Shown in pieces: positions 56,482-64,000 of a stretch of DNA of 64,000 bases (position 1 is its first letter; every line of letters starts with the position of its first letter). This stretch comes from Natronolimnohabitans sp. A-GB9 (lineage in GTDB: Archaea; Halobacteriota; Halobacteria; Halobacteriales; Natrialbaceae), in contig NZ_JAVDDV010000002.1 of assembly GCF_030848565.1 (NCBI RefSeq), positions 62,001 to 126,000 on the forward strand. The letters are read 5' to 3'. The position numbers were made by a program, and so were the translations under genes. The notes beneath the pieces were generated by a model. That model did not search any database. It worked only from the letters and a program-made list of their open reading frames with translations, and had not been told where the DNA came from.

Positions 56482-56890
56482 GATTCGCAGGAAGAAGAAC
56501 TCGTTCGATTGCTTACGGACGCGACAAACCGAGCGATCGTCGCTGCTCTCGACGACAGTGCTCGGAAACTCACCGTCGACGAACTCGCCGAACGGGTCGT
56601 TTCGGAGGATGGGACCGGCCCTCGAGCGTCGGCTTCCGAGGAAGCGGGGCTGCTCGAGTACGATCGCGACGAGAACCTCGTCACGCGTGGTACTCACTCG
56701 ACGGTCGATGCCGAGCGGACGGCGATTACGGCCGTCGACGAACTCCTCGAGCGGTTTCGAGCGTGAAACGGGATCGGCGAAAGCGCCGTCGGGGTCCTCG
56801 AGGGATGGGAGAACGTCTCCGACTATTGCCGAGAGATGGCCGACGAGGCCGAGGACGAACTCGTTCTGGTCTACGGCACCGACGAGCCGC
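56482..56890 (+). pseudogene. Remnant of a haloarchaeal winged-helix regulator
   Basis: One plus-strand frame reads DSQEEELVRLLTDATNRAIVAALDDSARKLTVDELAERVVSEDG, then an abrupt jump to a wing-like AGLLEYDRDENLVTRG. It continues past a TGA at 56764-56766 in the same frame to VLEGWENVSDYCREMADEAEDELVLVYGTDEP, where it runs into the end of the phosphatase gene. The first part resembles DUF7344/winged-helix regulators that lack their middle helix here, and the second resembles the C-terminal part of a ligand or effector domain. There is no ATG or GTG start. This is a decayed, 3'-truncated regulator gene. Confidence 0.55.
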
Positions 56891-57560
56891 GAACGCGCTC
56901 GAGGACGGACAGCGTGCCGTCGGCGTGGATTCCCTCGAGGACGTCGTCGGCCGCCGATTTCGCCGCCTCGTCGGCGTTCGCGACGGCGAAACTCCGGCCG
57001 ACGATCTCGAACGTCGAGACGTCGTTGATCGAGTCACCGACGGCGACGGCCGCCTCGAGGTCGATGTCGACGTGGTCGGCGATCGTCTCGACGCCGTCGC
57101 CTTTGTTCGGGTCGACGTCTTTGACGTGGTAGGCGTAGCCGGTATCGATCACCTCGAGACCGTGTCTCGCGGCGATTTCCTTCAGCGGTCCGACGGGCTG
57201 GTCTACGTTGACCGCGATTTCGGTCTCGCGCCAGCGGTTGACGGTGTCTTCCTCGCCCCAGCCGAGCGCGTAGCCGGCGGCCCGGTACTCCTCGGTGACG
57301 GCCCGTGCGGCCTCACGGTCGGCGGTGAAGTAGACGTCGTCGCCGGTGTAGACGACGCCGCCGTTCTCGGCGACGACGAGCTCCGGAATCCCGACGAAGT
57401 GACAGAGAGCGACGGGATAGGGGAAGGCCTTCCCCGTCGCGATTACGACGGGTGCCTCCCAGTTGCGAACAGGATCGAAGACGCGCGGGTCGAGTCCCCA
57501 TCCCTCCGGACGGGTGAGCGTGCCGTCGATGTCGAGCACCAGCGGCGGATCGGCTGTCAT
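56871..57560 (-). CDS. pgp: Phosphoglycolate phosphatase (HAD family, archaeal type)
   Basis: 229 residues. HAD motif I is VLDIDGTLT with Asp10 and Asp12; motif II Thr/Ser in VIATGKAFPY; motif IV VGDSINDVSTF. The C2B cap domain between about residues 85 and 155 places it with the TA0175/phosphoglycolate phosphatase group of archaea. It would remove phosphate from 2-phosphoglycolate, a DNA-repair and oxygenation by-product. Some relatives act on sugar phosphates, so the substrate is a family inference. Its 3' end overlaps the regulator remnant on the other strand. Confidence 0.88.
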   Translation of the reverse strand: MTADPPLVLDIDGTLTRPEGWGLDPRVFDPVRNWEAPVVIATGKAFPYPVALCHFVGIPELVVAENGGVVYTGDDVYFTADREAARAVTEEYRAAGYALGWGEEDTVNRWRETEIAVNVDQPVGPLKEIAARHGLEVIDTGYAYHVKDVDPNKGDGVETIADHVDIDLEAAVAVGDSINDVSTFEIVGRSFAVANADEAAKSAADDVLEGIHADGTLSVLERVRGSSVP

Positions 57561-57656
57561 ATCTGCACGTGGGCCGGCCGTCGCCTAAAGCGGACGGTTC
57601 CCGGCGATAGCGTCGTTTCTCACGCTCGAGCGCGAAAATAGGGGACGGCCCTAGTG

Positions 57657-58715
57657 CTAAAGCGTCGGGACCCAGGCGGCGTCGGGGAAGATCCCCGCGA
57701 AGTACAGGAGTGCGACGAGCAACGTTCCGAAGACGATCGCCGCCGCGGGCGGGTCGACGTGTGTGTCGCCGTGGGCGTAGAAGACGCGCTGGAACAGTTC
57801 GCCGAACAGCGCACAGACGACACCGAAGACGATCGCGACGAGCAACGCGCCCGATTCGCCGAGTCCGGCGACGACGGCGTCCCCGCTTGCCATCACGGCC
57901 AGCGCGGCAGTCCCGGCCGGGAGCGTGATGTGATGTGTCACGGGGACCTTCTCGATGCCGAGGTTGAGAAACAGCAGCGAGGCCGCGCTGATTCCGAACG
58001 CGAGGAACGGACTCCCCGTCGCGATGGCGATCCAGCCGCCGAGGATACCCGCGAACGCGCCGATCGTCGCGACGTGGCCCCACCGGTACTGGTGGGGGAG
58101 CCAGGGTTCGACGGCGAACCGGCCCGGCTGTGCGGCCGAACCGCCAGCGTCGGTATCGGGTCGAACGATATCCCCGCCGTCGGTAGCGGAGCGACGCTCC
58201 CCGCGCTCGAACGGGCTCATGTCGAGGACGTTGCGCCCGCGTATCGTACCGATAACGCTGTATCCCAGTACGAGCCGGTGGAAGATCGCCGAGAGCACGA
58301 CACCCATCGCGATGGGGTCGTAGGGCAGTGCGAGCGTCTCGGAGACGATCTGGAGCCACCAGCCGAGCAGGCCGAACGCGGCGCCGACCGCGAGCACGTC
58401 GGGTCTGGTACCAAGCGCCTGCACGATGTTCTTCGCCTGATGATAATCGGTCTGGAACCCGTCCATGTACCCCATACGCGCGGCGTACGCCGTCGCCGCG
58501 ACGCCACCGCCGAAGCTAACCGCCGGCGAGAATACGGGGCCGAAGGCAACCTGGTCGGTGATCGCGCCGTCACCGCCGGCGAGTACGGCCGCCTCGCCGG
58601 CGATCACCATGAACCCGGTGAAGACGAACGCGGGAAGCGGACCGATCGCAGCGCCGAAGGCGCCGCCGCCGAGCGCAGCGATGATGGCGGCGAGATCGAA
58701 CAGCTCCTCGATCAT
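57657..58715 (-). CDS. Glycerol-operon membrane protein (haloarchaeal GlpX-like)
   Basis: 352 residues with about nine or ten hydrophobic helices and a central acidic loop (residues 170-205, SPFERGERRSATDGGDIVRPDTDAGG). Notable phrases are FGGGVAATAYAARMGYMDGFQTDYHQAKNIVQALG and KVPVTHHITLPAGTAALAVMASG, whose His residues lie near the membrane face. It is not MIP-type (no NPA motifs) and is not bacterial GlpX (FBPase). Its start overlaps the glpK stop by four bases. In Haloferax a membrane protein gene of this kind, annotated glpX, follows glpK. A role in glycerol entry is an inference from linkage. Confidence 0.75.
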   Translation of the reverse strand: MIEELFDLAAIIAALGGGAFGAAIGPLPAFVFTGFMVIAGEAAVLAGGDGAITDQVAFGPVFSPAVSFGGGVAATAYAARMGYMDGFQTDYHQAKNIVQALGTRPDVLAVGAAFGLLGWWLQIVSETLALPYDPIAMGVVLSAIFHRLVLGYSVIGTIRGRNVLDMSPFERGERRSATDGGDIVRPDTDAGGSAAQPGRFAVEPWLPHQYRWGHVATIGAFAGILGGWIAIATGSPFLAFGISAASLLFLNLGIEKVPVTHHITLPAGTAALAVMASGDAVVAGLGESGALLVAIVFGVVCALFGELFQRVFYAHGDTHVDPPAAAIVFGTLLVALLYFAGIFPDAAWVPTL

Positions 58716-60256
58716 TCGGCTTCGCCGTCGTCCGCCCAGCCACGGGCGCGGTCGACGGCGTCCTGCCAGCGGCCGTACCGCCGATCGGCTCGCTCGGGGT
58801 CCATCGTCGGCTCGAACTCGCGGTCGATCTGCCAGTTGTCGCGCAGGCTATCGATATCGTCCCAGTAGCCGACTGCCAGCCCGGCCGCGTACGCCGATCC
58901 CAGCGCCGTCGTCTCGTCGACGACCGGACGGACGATCTTCGAGCCGATGATATCCGACTGGAGCTGACAGAGATAGTTGTTCTTGACCGCGCCGCCGTCG
59001 ACTTTCAGCGAGGTCATCTCGATCCCCGAGTCGGCTTCCATCGCTTCTGCGACGTCGCGGGTCTGGTAGGCGATCGACTCGAGTGTCGCTCGAACGATGT
59101 GTTCTCGCTTCGTGCCGCGGGTCATCCCGACGATGGTCCCGCGGGCACGCTGGTCCCAGTGCGGGGCACCCAGGCCCGTAAAGGCGGGGACGACGTAGAC
59201 GCCGTCGGTCGAGTCGACGCTGCGGGCGAGTTCGGCCGTCTGGGCCGGGTTGTCGATCAGCGAGACGTCCTCGAGCCACTCGATCGCCGCGCCGGTGATG
59301 AAGATCGACCCCTCCAGGGCGTACTGGACCGGTTCACCCGACCGCTGGAACCCGATCGTCGTCAGCAGGCCGTGATCGCTCTCGACGGCCTCGTTGCCGG
59401 TGTTCATCAGGAAAAAGGAGCCGGTGCCGTAGGTGTTCTTCGCGTCGCCGGCGTCGAAACAGGTCTGGCCGAACAGCGCGGCCTGTTGGTCGCCGAGTGC
59501 CCCCGCGACGGGGACCTCGGCCTCGAGGAACCCCTCAGGGTCGGTCGTCCCGTAGGTCGCGTCGTCGCTCGAGGGGCGCACCTCGGGTAGCATCTCGCGG
59601 GGGATCGAAAACTCCGCGAGCAGGTCGTCGTCCCACTCGAGGTCGTGGATGTTGTACAACATCGTCCGCGAGGCGTTCGTGACTTCGGTGACGTGTTCAC
59701 CCGTGAGGTTGTAGATCAGCCACGAATCGATCGTCCCGAACAACACGTCGCCCTGTTCGGCCCGATCGCGGATATCGTCGGGTCGGGACCGCTCCATCTT
59801 GATCGGGTCGGCCTCGTTCAGCAACCACTCCGCTTTCGTCGCCGAGAAGTAGGCGTCGGCCTCGAGGCCGGTCTTCTCGCGAATCGTCTCGACCGTCCCG
59901 TCGTCCTCGAGCCGTTCGATGCGGTCGGTCGTCCGCCGGTCCTGCCAGACGATGGCGTTGTGGACCGGTTTGCCGGAGTCGGCGTCCCACAAAAGTGTCG
60001 TCTCGCGCTGGTTGGTGACACCGATGGCCTCGAGCTGGTCGGGACCGATACCGGCCTGTCCGAGCGCCTGCGTAATGACGCGTCTGGTGTTCGCCCAGAT
60101 CTCCATCGGGTCGTGTTCGACCCAGCCGGGTTCGGGATAGATCTGTTCGTGTTTCTCGTAAGCGTTTGCGACGACCTGGCCGCCGTGGTCGAAGACGATA
60201 AATCGCGTCCCGGTCGTCCCCTGGTCTACCGCACCGACGTACGTTGACTCTGTCAC
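58712..60256 (-). CDS. glpK: Glycerol kinase
   Basis: 514 residues, FGGY family. AVDQGTTGTRFIVFDHGGQVV is the phosphate-binding start, and WVEHDPMEIW with GVTNQRETTLLWD and AIVWQDRRT gives the glycerol site. The FGGY signatures appear as KTTYGTGSFFLMNTG-like YGTGSFFLMNTG and LKVDGGAVKNNYLCQLQSD. The start codon is GTG at 60256; a minus-strand TATA-like GATAAAG (60286-60292) lies about 32 bases upstream. Haloarchaea use glycerol released by Dunaliella as a main carbon source. It is divergent from glpABC, and the membrane protein gene overlaps its end. Confidence 0.97.
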   Translation of the reverse strand: MTESTYVGAVDQGTTGTRFIVFDHGGQVVANAYEKHEQIYPEPGWVEHDPMEIWANTRRVITQALGQAGIGPDQLEAIGVTNQRETTLLWDADSGKPVHNAIVWQDRRTTDRIERLEDDGTVETIREKTGLEADAYFSATKAEWLLNEADPIKMERSRPDDIRDRAEQGDVLFGTIDSWLIYNLTGEHVTEVTNASRTMLYNIHDLEWDDDLLAEFSIPREMLPEVRPSSDDATYGTTDPEGFLEAEVPVAGALGDQQAALFGQTCFDAGDAKNTYGTGSFFLMNTGNEAVESDHGLLTTIGFQRSGEPVQYALEGSIFITGAAIEWLEDVSLIDNPAQTAELARSVDSTDGVYVVPAFTGLGAPHWDQRARGTIVGMTRGTKREHIVRATLESIAYQTRDVAEAMEADSGIEMTSLKVDGGAVKNNYLCQLQSDIIGSKIVRPVVDETTALGSAYAAGLAVGYWDDIDSLRDNWQIDREFEPTMDPERADRRYGRWQDAVDRARGWADDGEAE

Positions 60257-60547
60257 TGGTGGTCACCCGTGTGGCTACGCGACGTCTTTATCAGCGGTCG
60301 CGTGATGTCGATAAACAACATTCACGGTCAGTATAAATGTTGCCGAAACTGTTCGTCCCGTAAGGGGTCTGATCGAGAACATCGACCGCGTACGGCGGGA
60401 TCCAGTCGGGATTCGTGACTGTTTCGACGCCACGGCTCGTCGTGGAGCAGCGTACCGGTGCTCCAGACACTCCGGGAGGTTCTGTTATGGGCGGTCGACC
60501 AGCGCCGATAAAATAATGGGGGCGGACGCCAAGAGACGAACGAAGGG
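60257..60547. promoter_or_regulatory. Divergent control region of the glycerol genes
   Basis: Contains TATA-like boxes for glpK (60286-60292, minus) and glpA (GATAAAATAA at about 60508-60517, plus, roughly 35 bases before the ATG), and an inverted repeat CAACATT-N13-AATGTTG at 60316-60342 that could bind the glycerol regulator GlpR. No gene in the interval. Confidence 0.6.
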
Positions 60548-62290
60548 ATGGCAACCGACACCGAGGTCCTCGTACTCGGGGGTGGATCGACGGGCTGTGG
60601 CATCGCACGTGATCTGGCGATGCGCGGCCTCGAGGTAACCCTCGTCGAGCGAGGCAACCTGACCGATGGGACGACCGGGCGCATGCACGGCCTGTTACAC
60701 AGCGGCGGCCGCTACGCCGTCTCGGACCAGGCCAGTGCGACCGAGTGTATCGAAGAAAACGAGATCCTCCGGGAGATCGCGGGCCACTGCGTCGAGGAGA
60801 CCGGTGGTCTGTTCGTCCAGCGACCTGAGGACGCGGACGACTACTTCCGGGAGAAACTCGAGGGCTGTCGCGATTGTGGGATTCCGGCTCGAGTCCTCTC
60901 GGGGCGGGAAGCCCGCGAGGTCGAACCCTACCTCGCGGACGACGTCAAACGGGCGATCGAGGTTCCCGACGCCGCGGTCGATCCGTTCCGCCTCTGTGTC
61001 GCCAACGCCGTCGACGCCGAGAACCACGGCACACGCATCGAGACCCACGCCGAGGTGATCGACCTCCTGCGCGACGGCGACGACATCTACGGCGTCGAGG
61101 TACGCCACGATTCCGGGCCCGGAAAGCGAGCACACGGGGTGGCAGGGACCACCGAGGAGATTACGGCCGACTACGTCGTCAACGCGACCGGCGCGTGGGC
61201 CGGACAGATCGCAGCGTTGGCCGACCTCGAGATCGCAGTCCGCCCCTCGAAAGGCGTTATGACGATCATGAACGTCCGGCAGGTCGATACCGTGATCAAC
61301 CGCTGCCGGCCGAAAGGCGACGCCGACATCGTCGTTCCCCACGAGACGACGGCCATCCTCGGCACGACCGACGAGGAGGTCTCCGATCCCGACGACTACC
61401 CCGAGGAGGAGTGGGAGGTCGACGAGATGATCGACACGCTCTCGGAACTGGTCCCGATCCTCGAGGAAGCCCGGACGATCCGCTCGTTCTGGGGTGTCCG
61501 CCCGCTGTACGAACCGCCGGGGACCGGGACACAGGACCCGACGGACATCACCCGGGACTTCTTCCTGCTCGATCACGCCGAGCGCGACGGCGTCTCGGGG
61601 CTGTCGAGCATCGTCGGCGGGAAGCTCACGACCTACCGGGCGATGGCCGAGGAAATCTCGGACCACGTCTGTGAGAAGTTAGGCGTGACCGCCTCGTGTG
61701 CCACAGCCGACGAGCCGTTGCCGGGCAGTGAAAACATCGAGGCCCTCGAGGCCGGCATGGACGACTTCGGCCTGCGCTCGCCGGTCGCCCGCCGGAGCAA
61801 GCAACGGCTGGGAAGTCGGGCGCGCGAGGTGCTCGAGACCGACGCGCCGAATCCCGTCGTCTGCCAATGTGAGGGTGTCACCCGGGCAGAGATCCGGGAC
61901 GCGATCGCCGACTCCGGCTCGGACCTGAACGCGGTCCGGATCCGGACCCGTGCCTCGATGGGCAACTGTCAGGGCGGCTTCTGCTGTGGAACTATGGCCT
62001 CCGAACTTCACCCCGAGTACGACGAGGCGACGGTTCGCTCCGCACTGGACGAACTCGTTCAGGAGCGCTGGAAGGGCCAGCGCCACGCCCTCTGGGGCGA
62101 ACAGCTCTCGCAAGCGATGCTCAACTACGCGTTGCACGCGACCACGATGAACCGGGACCGGGATCCGGCCGGCGAGGAAGACGCGTCACTCGAGTACGAC
62201 GCCTTCGACGGCGGTCGACCGGCGGCCGAGCCACGCACCGACGGCGGGAAACACGGTCGAAATGCGAGTCGAGATCGGGGTGACCACTGA
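60548..62290 (+). CDS. glpA: Anaerobic-type glycerol-3-phosphate dehydrogenase subunit A
   Basis: 580 residues. The FAD site [29 protein letters not shown] opens the protein, followed by [20 protein letters not shown], the GlpA/GlpD signature. SFWGVRPLY and [18 protein letters not shown] end the oxidoreductase part. The C-terminal 100 residues hold a BFD-like [2Fe-2S] domain, [13 protein letters not shown] and [11 protein letters not shown]. It oxidises glycerol-3-phosphate made by GlpK to dihydroxyacetone phosphate and passes electrons through GlpB/GlpC. The acidic C-terminal tail is a halophile feature. Confidence 0.96.
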   Translation: MATDTEVLVLGGGSTGCGIARDLAMRGLEVTLVERGNLTDGTTGRMHGLLHSGGRYAVSDQASATECIEENEILREIAGHCVEETGGLFVQRPEDADDYFREKLEGCRDCGIPARVLSGREAREVEPYLADDVKRAIEVPDAAVDPFRLCVANAVDAENHGTRIETHAEVIDLLRDGDDIYGVEVRHDSGPGKRAHGVAGTTEEITADYVVNATGAWAGQIAALADLEIAVRPSKGVMTIMNVRQVDTVINRCRPKGDADIVVPHETTAILGTTDEEVSDPDDYPEEEWEVDEMIDTLSELVPILEEARTIRSFWGVRPLYEPPGTGTQDPTDITRDFFLLDHAERDGVSGLSSIVGGKLTTYRAMAEEISDHVCEKLGVTASCATADEPLPGSENIEALEAGMDDFGLRSPVARRSKQRLGSRAREVLETDAPNPVVCQCEGVTRAEIRDAIADSGSDLNAVRIRTRASMGNCQGGFCCGTMASELHPEYDEATVRSALDELVQERWKGQRHALWGEQLSQAMLNYALHATTMNRDRDPAGEEDASLEYDAFDGGRPAAEPRTDGGKHGRNASRDRGDH

Positions 62291-62291
62291 G

Positions 62292-63593
62292 ATGGCGATC
62301 GAGGACGACGTTCTCGTCGTCGGTGGTGGTCTCGCCGGCGCGATGGCGGCGCTTTCGGCCGCGGACGCAAACGACGACGCTCGAGTGCGACTGGTAACCT
62401 ACAAACAGAGCACGCTGCGCCAGGCCAGCGGCCTGATCGATATCCTCGGGTACACGCCCGCAGGCGAGGGGCCACTCGTCGATCCCTTCGACGCCCTCGA
62501 GTCCCTCCCCACGGGACATCCCTACGAGCGCGTCGGAAGCGAGGCCGTCCGCGACGCGCTCGCCTTCTTCGACGAGATCGCGGGCGACGCCTACGCCGGC
62601 GGGCACACGAACGCGAACGCGCTCGTCCCAACCCACGGCGGAACCGTCAAACCGACCGCACGCTATCCCGCCTCGACGGCCGCCGGGCTGGCCAGCGACG
62701 ACCGCGACGCGTTGCTGGTCGGCTTCGAGACCCTGCCCGACTTCGACGCGCCGCTGGCCGCGGCCCACCTCGAGGCAGCCGGCGTCCCGTTCGACGCCCG
62801 CGGCGTCACGGTCCCGTTTCCCGGCATCGTTCGCGACGACGCGAAGGTGACGCGCTATGCACACCTGCTGGATCGCGACGAGACGGTGACGACGGGTGCC
62901 GGCGAAACTGGCGCGCGCGAGGCGCTCGCGACGACTGTCCGCGACCACCTCGAGGACGAGTCTCGCGTCGGATTCCCTGCAGTTTTGGGCGACGACGACG
63001 CCGACGGGGTGCGCGCCGAGCTAGCGGACACACTGGAAGTCGACGTCTTCGAAGTGCCGATGGGACCGCCGAGCCTGCCGGGGATCCGACTCGAGGAGCT
63101 GCTGTATGGAGCACTCGAGGACGCCGGGGTGCGCGTGACGTCGGGGGTGCCGGTGGTCGACTACGAGACCGGCGCTAATGGAAGCGACGAGCACATCGAC
63201 CACGTCGTCGTCGACCGCAACGGCACCGAGATCCCCCACCGGGCCGACCAGTACGTCCTCGCGACGGGCGGGCTGGTCGGCAAGGGCGTGCGCTCCGAGC
63301 GCGACCGCGTCTTCGAACCGATCTTCGACTGTCACGTTCCCCACACTCCGGACCGCTACGACTGGTTCGTCGACGACGTCTTCGGCGACCAACCCTACGC
63401 TCGCTTCGGTCTCGCGCCCGACCGCGAGTTGCGGCCAGTCGACGCGACCGACGAGCCCGAGTTCGTAAACCTCCGGGCAGCGGGAGCCGTACTCGGCGGC
63501 TACGACTACGCAGCCGAGAAGTCCGGCGCCGGCGTCTCGATCGCGACCGGCTACGTCGCCGGGAAGCGAGCCGCCGAGGTGGTGGACCGATGA
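62292..63593 (+). CDS. glpB: Glycerol-3-phosphate dehydrogenase subunit B
   Basis: 433 residues from ATG 62292, one base after the glpA stop; a GTG/ATG-type start 30 bases earlier inside glpA is less likely. The flavin motif VLVVGGGLAGAMAALSAADANDD is at the start, and RQASGLIDILGYTPAGEGPLVDPFDAL is a GlpB phrase. FPGIVRDDAKVTRYAHLL, PPSLPGIRLEELL and GYDYAAEKSGAGVSIATGY near the end complete the family pattern. It carries FMN/FAD and links GlpA to the membrane-associated GlpC. Confidence 0.93.
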   Translation: MAIEDDVLVVGGGLAGAMAALSAADANDDARVRLVTYKQSTLRQASGLIDILGYTPAGEGPLVDPFDALESLPTGHPYERVGSEAVRDALAFFDEIAGDAYAGGHTNANALVPTHGGTVKPTARYPASTAAGLASDDRDALLVGFETLPDFDAPLAAAHLEAAGVPFDARGVTVPFPGIVRDDAKVTRYAHLLDRDETVTTGAGETGAREALATTVRDHLEDESRVGFPAVLGDDDADGVRAELADTLEVDVFEVPMGPPSLPGIRLEELLYGALEDAGVRVTSGVPVVDYETGANGSDEHIDHVVVDRNGTEIPHRADQYVLATGGLVGKGVRSERDRVFEPIFDCHVPHTPDRYDWFVDDVFGDQPYARFGLAPDRELRPVDATDEPEFVNLRAAGAVLGGYDYAAEKSGAGVSIATGYVAGKRAAEVVDR

Positions 63594-63663
63594 GCGAGCC
63601 GGGCGACTCGAGCCCGCGTCTCGAGCGAGCACCGCGATTCCAAGCGACAGCGACTAGTAACTC

Positions 63664-64000
63664 ATGAGCGACACAGAGCGACCGACCGACGATGGCGTAC
63701 CGGGTACGGAAGACGACGAGTTCGAACCGGTTCAGGTGTTCCCCGAGGCAGCGGAGATGGACCTCCGACCGGGTGCGGACGACTGCTACAAGTGTTCGAC
63801 CTGCGATACGAACTGTCCCGTCGCCGAGGTCGACGACGAGTTCCCCGGCCCGAAGTTCCAGGGCCCCGAGCAGTGGCGGCTCAAGCGTCAGGACGACCAC
63901 GACATCGACGACTCCGTGATGAAGTGTTCGAACTGTATGCGCTGTGATAGCGCCTGCCCGTCCGAAGTCCCTCTCTCGCAGATGCACAACACGGCCCGCG
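63664..64000 (+). CDS. glpC: Glycerol-3-phosphate dehydrogenase subunit C, N-terminal part
   Basis: 112 residues are inside the window; the gene continues past the edge. Two [4Fe-4S] ferredoxin motifs are seen, CYKCSTCDTNCPVAE near residue 47 and CSNCMRCDSACPSEV near 96. A cysteine-rich membrane-interacting CCG domain is expected beyond the window. GlpC takes electrons from GlpAB and hands them to menaquinone. ATG 63664 is used; a small ATG-started frame overlapping the glpB stop at 63590 ends after 24 codons and is not the start. Confidence 0.93.
   Translation, partial: MSDTERPTDDGVPGTEDDEFEPVQVFPEAAEMDLRPGADDCYKCSTCDTNCPVAEVDDEFPGPKFQGPEQWRLKRQDDHDIDDSVMKCSNCMRCDSACPSEVPLSQMHNTAR

Overview
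This window is chromosomal DNA from an extremely halophilic archaeon (class Halobacteria), probably of the Natrialbaceae type. The evidence is the high G+C content, the acidic proteins, many ATG starts placed about 25-30 bases after a TATA-like box (leaderless transcripts), twin-arginine lipoprotein signals, and archaea-specific genes: topoisomerase VI, CTP-dependent riboflavin kinase, pantoate kinase with phosphopantothenate synthetase, Taw1 and GGGP synthase. The family-level placement is inference.

Layout. 0-5 kb: a 42-residue zinc-ribbon protein, a DUF309 protein, an aspartoacylase-like deacylase, small regulators, an Lrp/AsnC regulator and several palindromic intergenic elements. 5.2-11.8 kb: two convergent oxyanion ABC transporters, a Tup-type tungstate operon with a ModE-like regulator and a Wtp/Mod-type operon, separated by tRNA-Glu and an 18-bp duplicate of its 3' end. 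12-16.4 kb: FAH-family hydrolase, metallo-beta-lactamase protein, zinc-ribbon membrane protein, PAP2 phosphatase and a membrane-anchored ferredoxin. 16.6-33 kb: the topoisomerase block. top6B and top6A overlap on the minus strand, with a 569-residue intein in Top6B; gyrB and gyrA lie on the plus strand. About 6.5 kb separates the pairs and holds a K+ channel-like protein, a frameshifted SGNH protein, an SPW protein, two universal stress proteins, an NRAMP-type gene with an internal deletion, and a TauE/SafE permease. The last two lie between near-identical inverted 60-bp repeats.

33-48 kb: a winged-helix regulator, a ZIP transporter and a DtxR/FeoA regulator sharing a TTAG-N6-CTAA motif, HalOD1, the two archaeal CoA enzymes (phosphopantothenate synthetase and pantoate kinase), a methyltransferase, two bacterio-opsin-activator-like regulators, aspartyl-tRNA synthetase, a P450, Sir2, GGGP synthase and IlvE. 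47-58 kb: CopC-CopD with a beta-propeller lipoprotein, a double winged-helix regulator, the riboflavin pair rbkR-ribB with a start-site operator, a GCS2-family ligase, Taw1, a regulator remnant and phosphoglycolate phosphatase. 57.6-64 kb: glycerol catabolism, with glpK and a coupled membrane protein on the minus strand facing glpA-glpB-glpC; glpC runs off the window end.

The most unusual signal is a family of imperfect palindromes. Its terminal sequence TGA(T/G)ACGG(A/T)(C/T)T(G/C)CTGT supplies the in-frame stop codon of at least eleven clear genes here, with two more degenerate cases. I know of no description of such an element, but I could not search for one.
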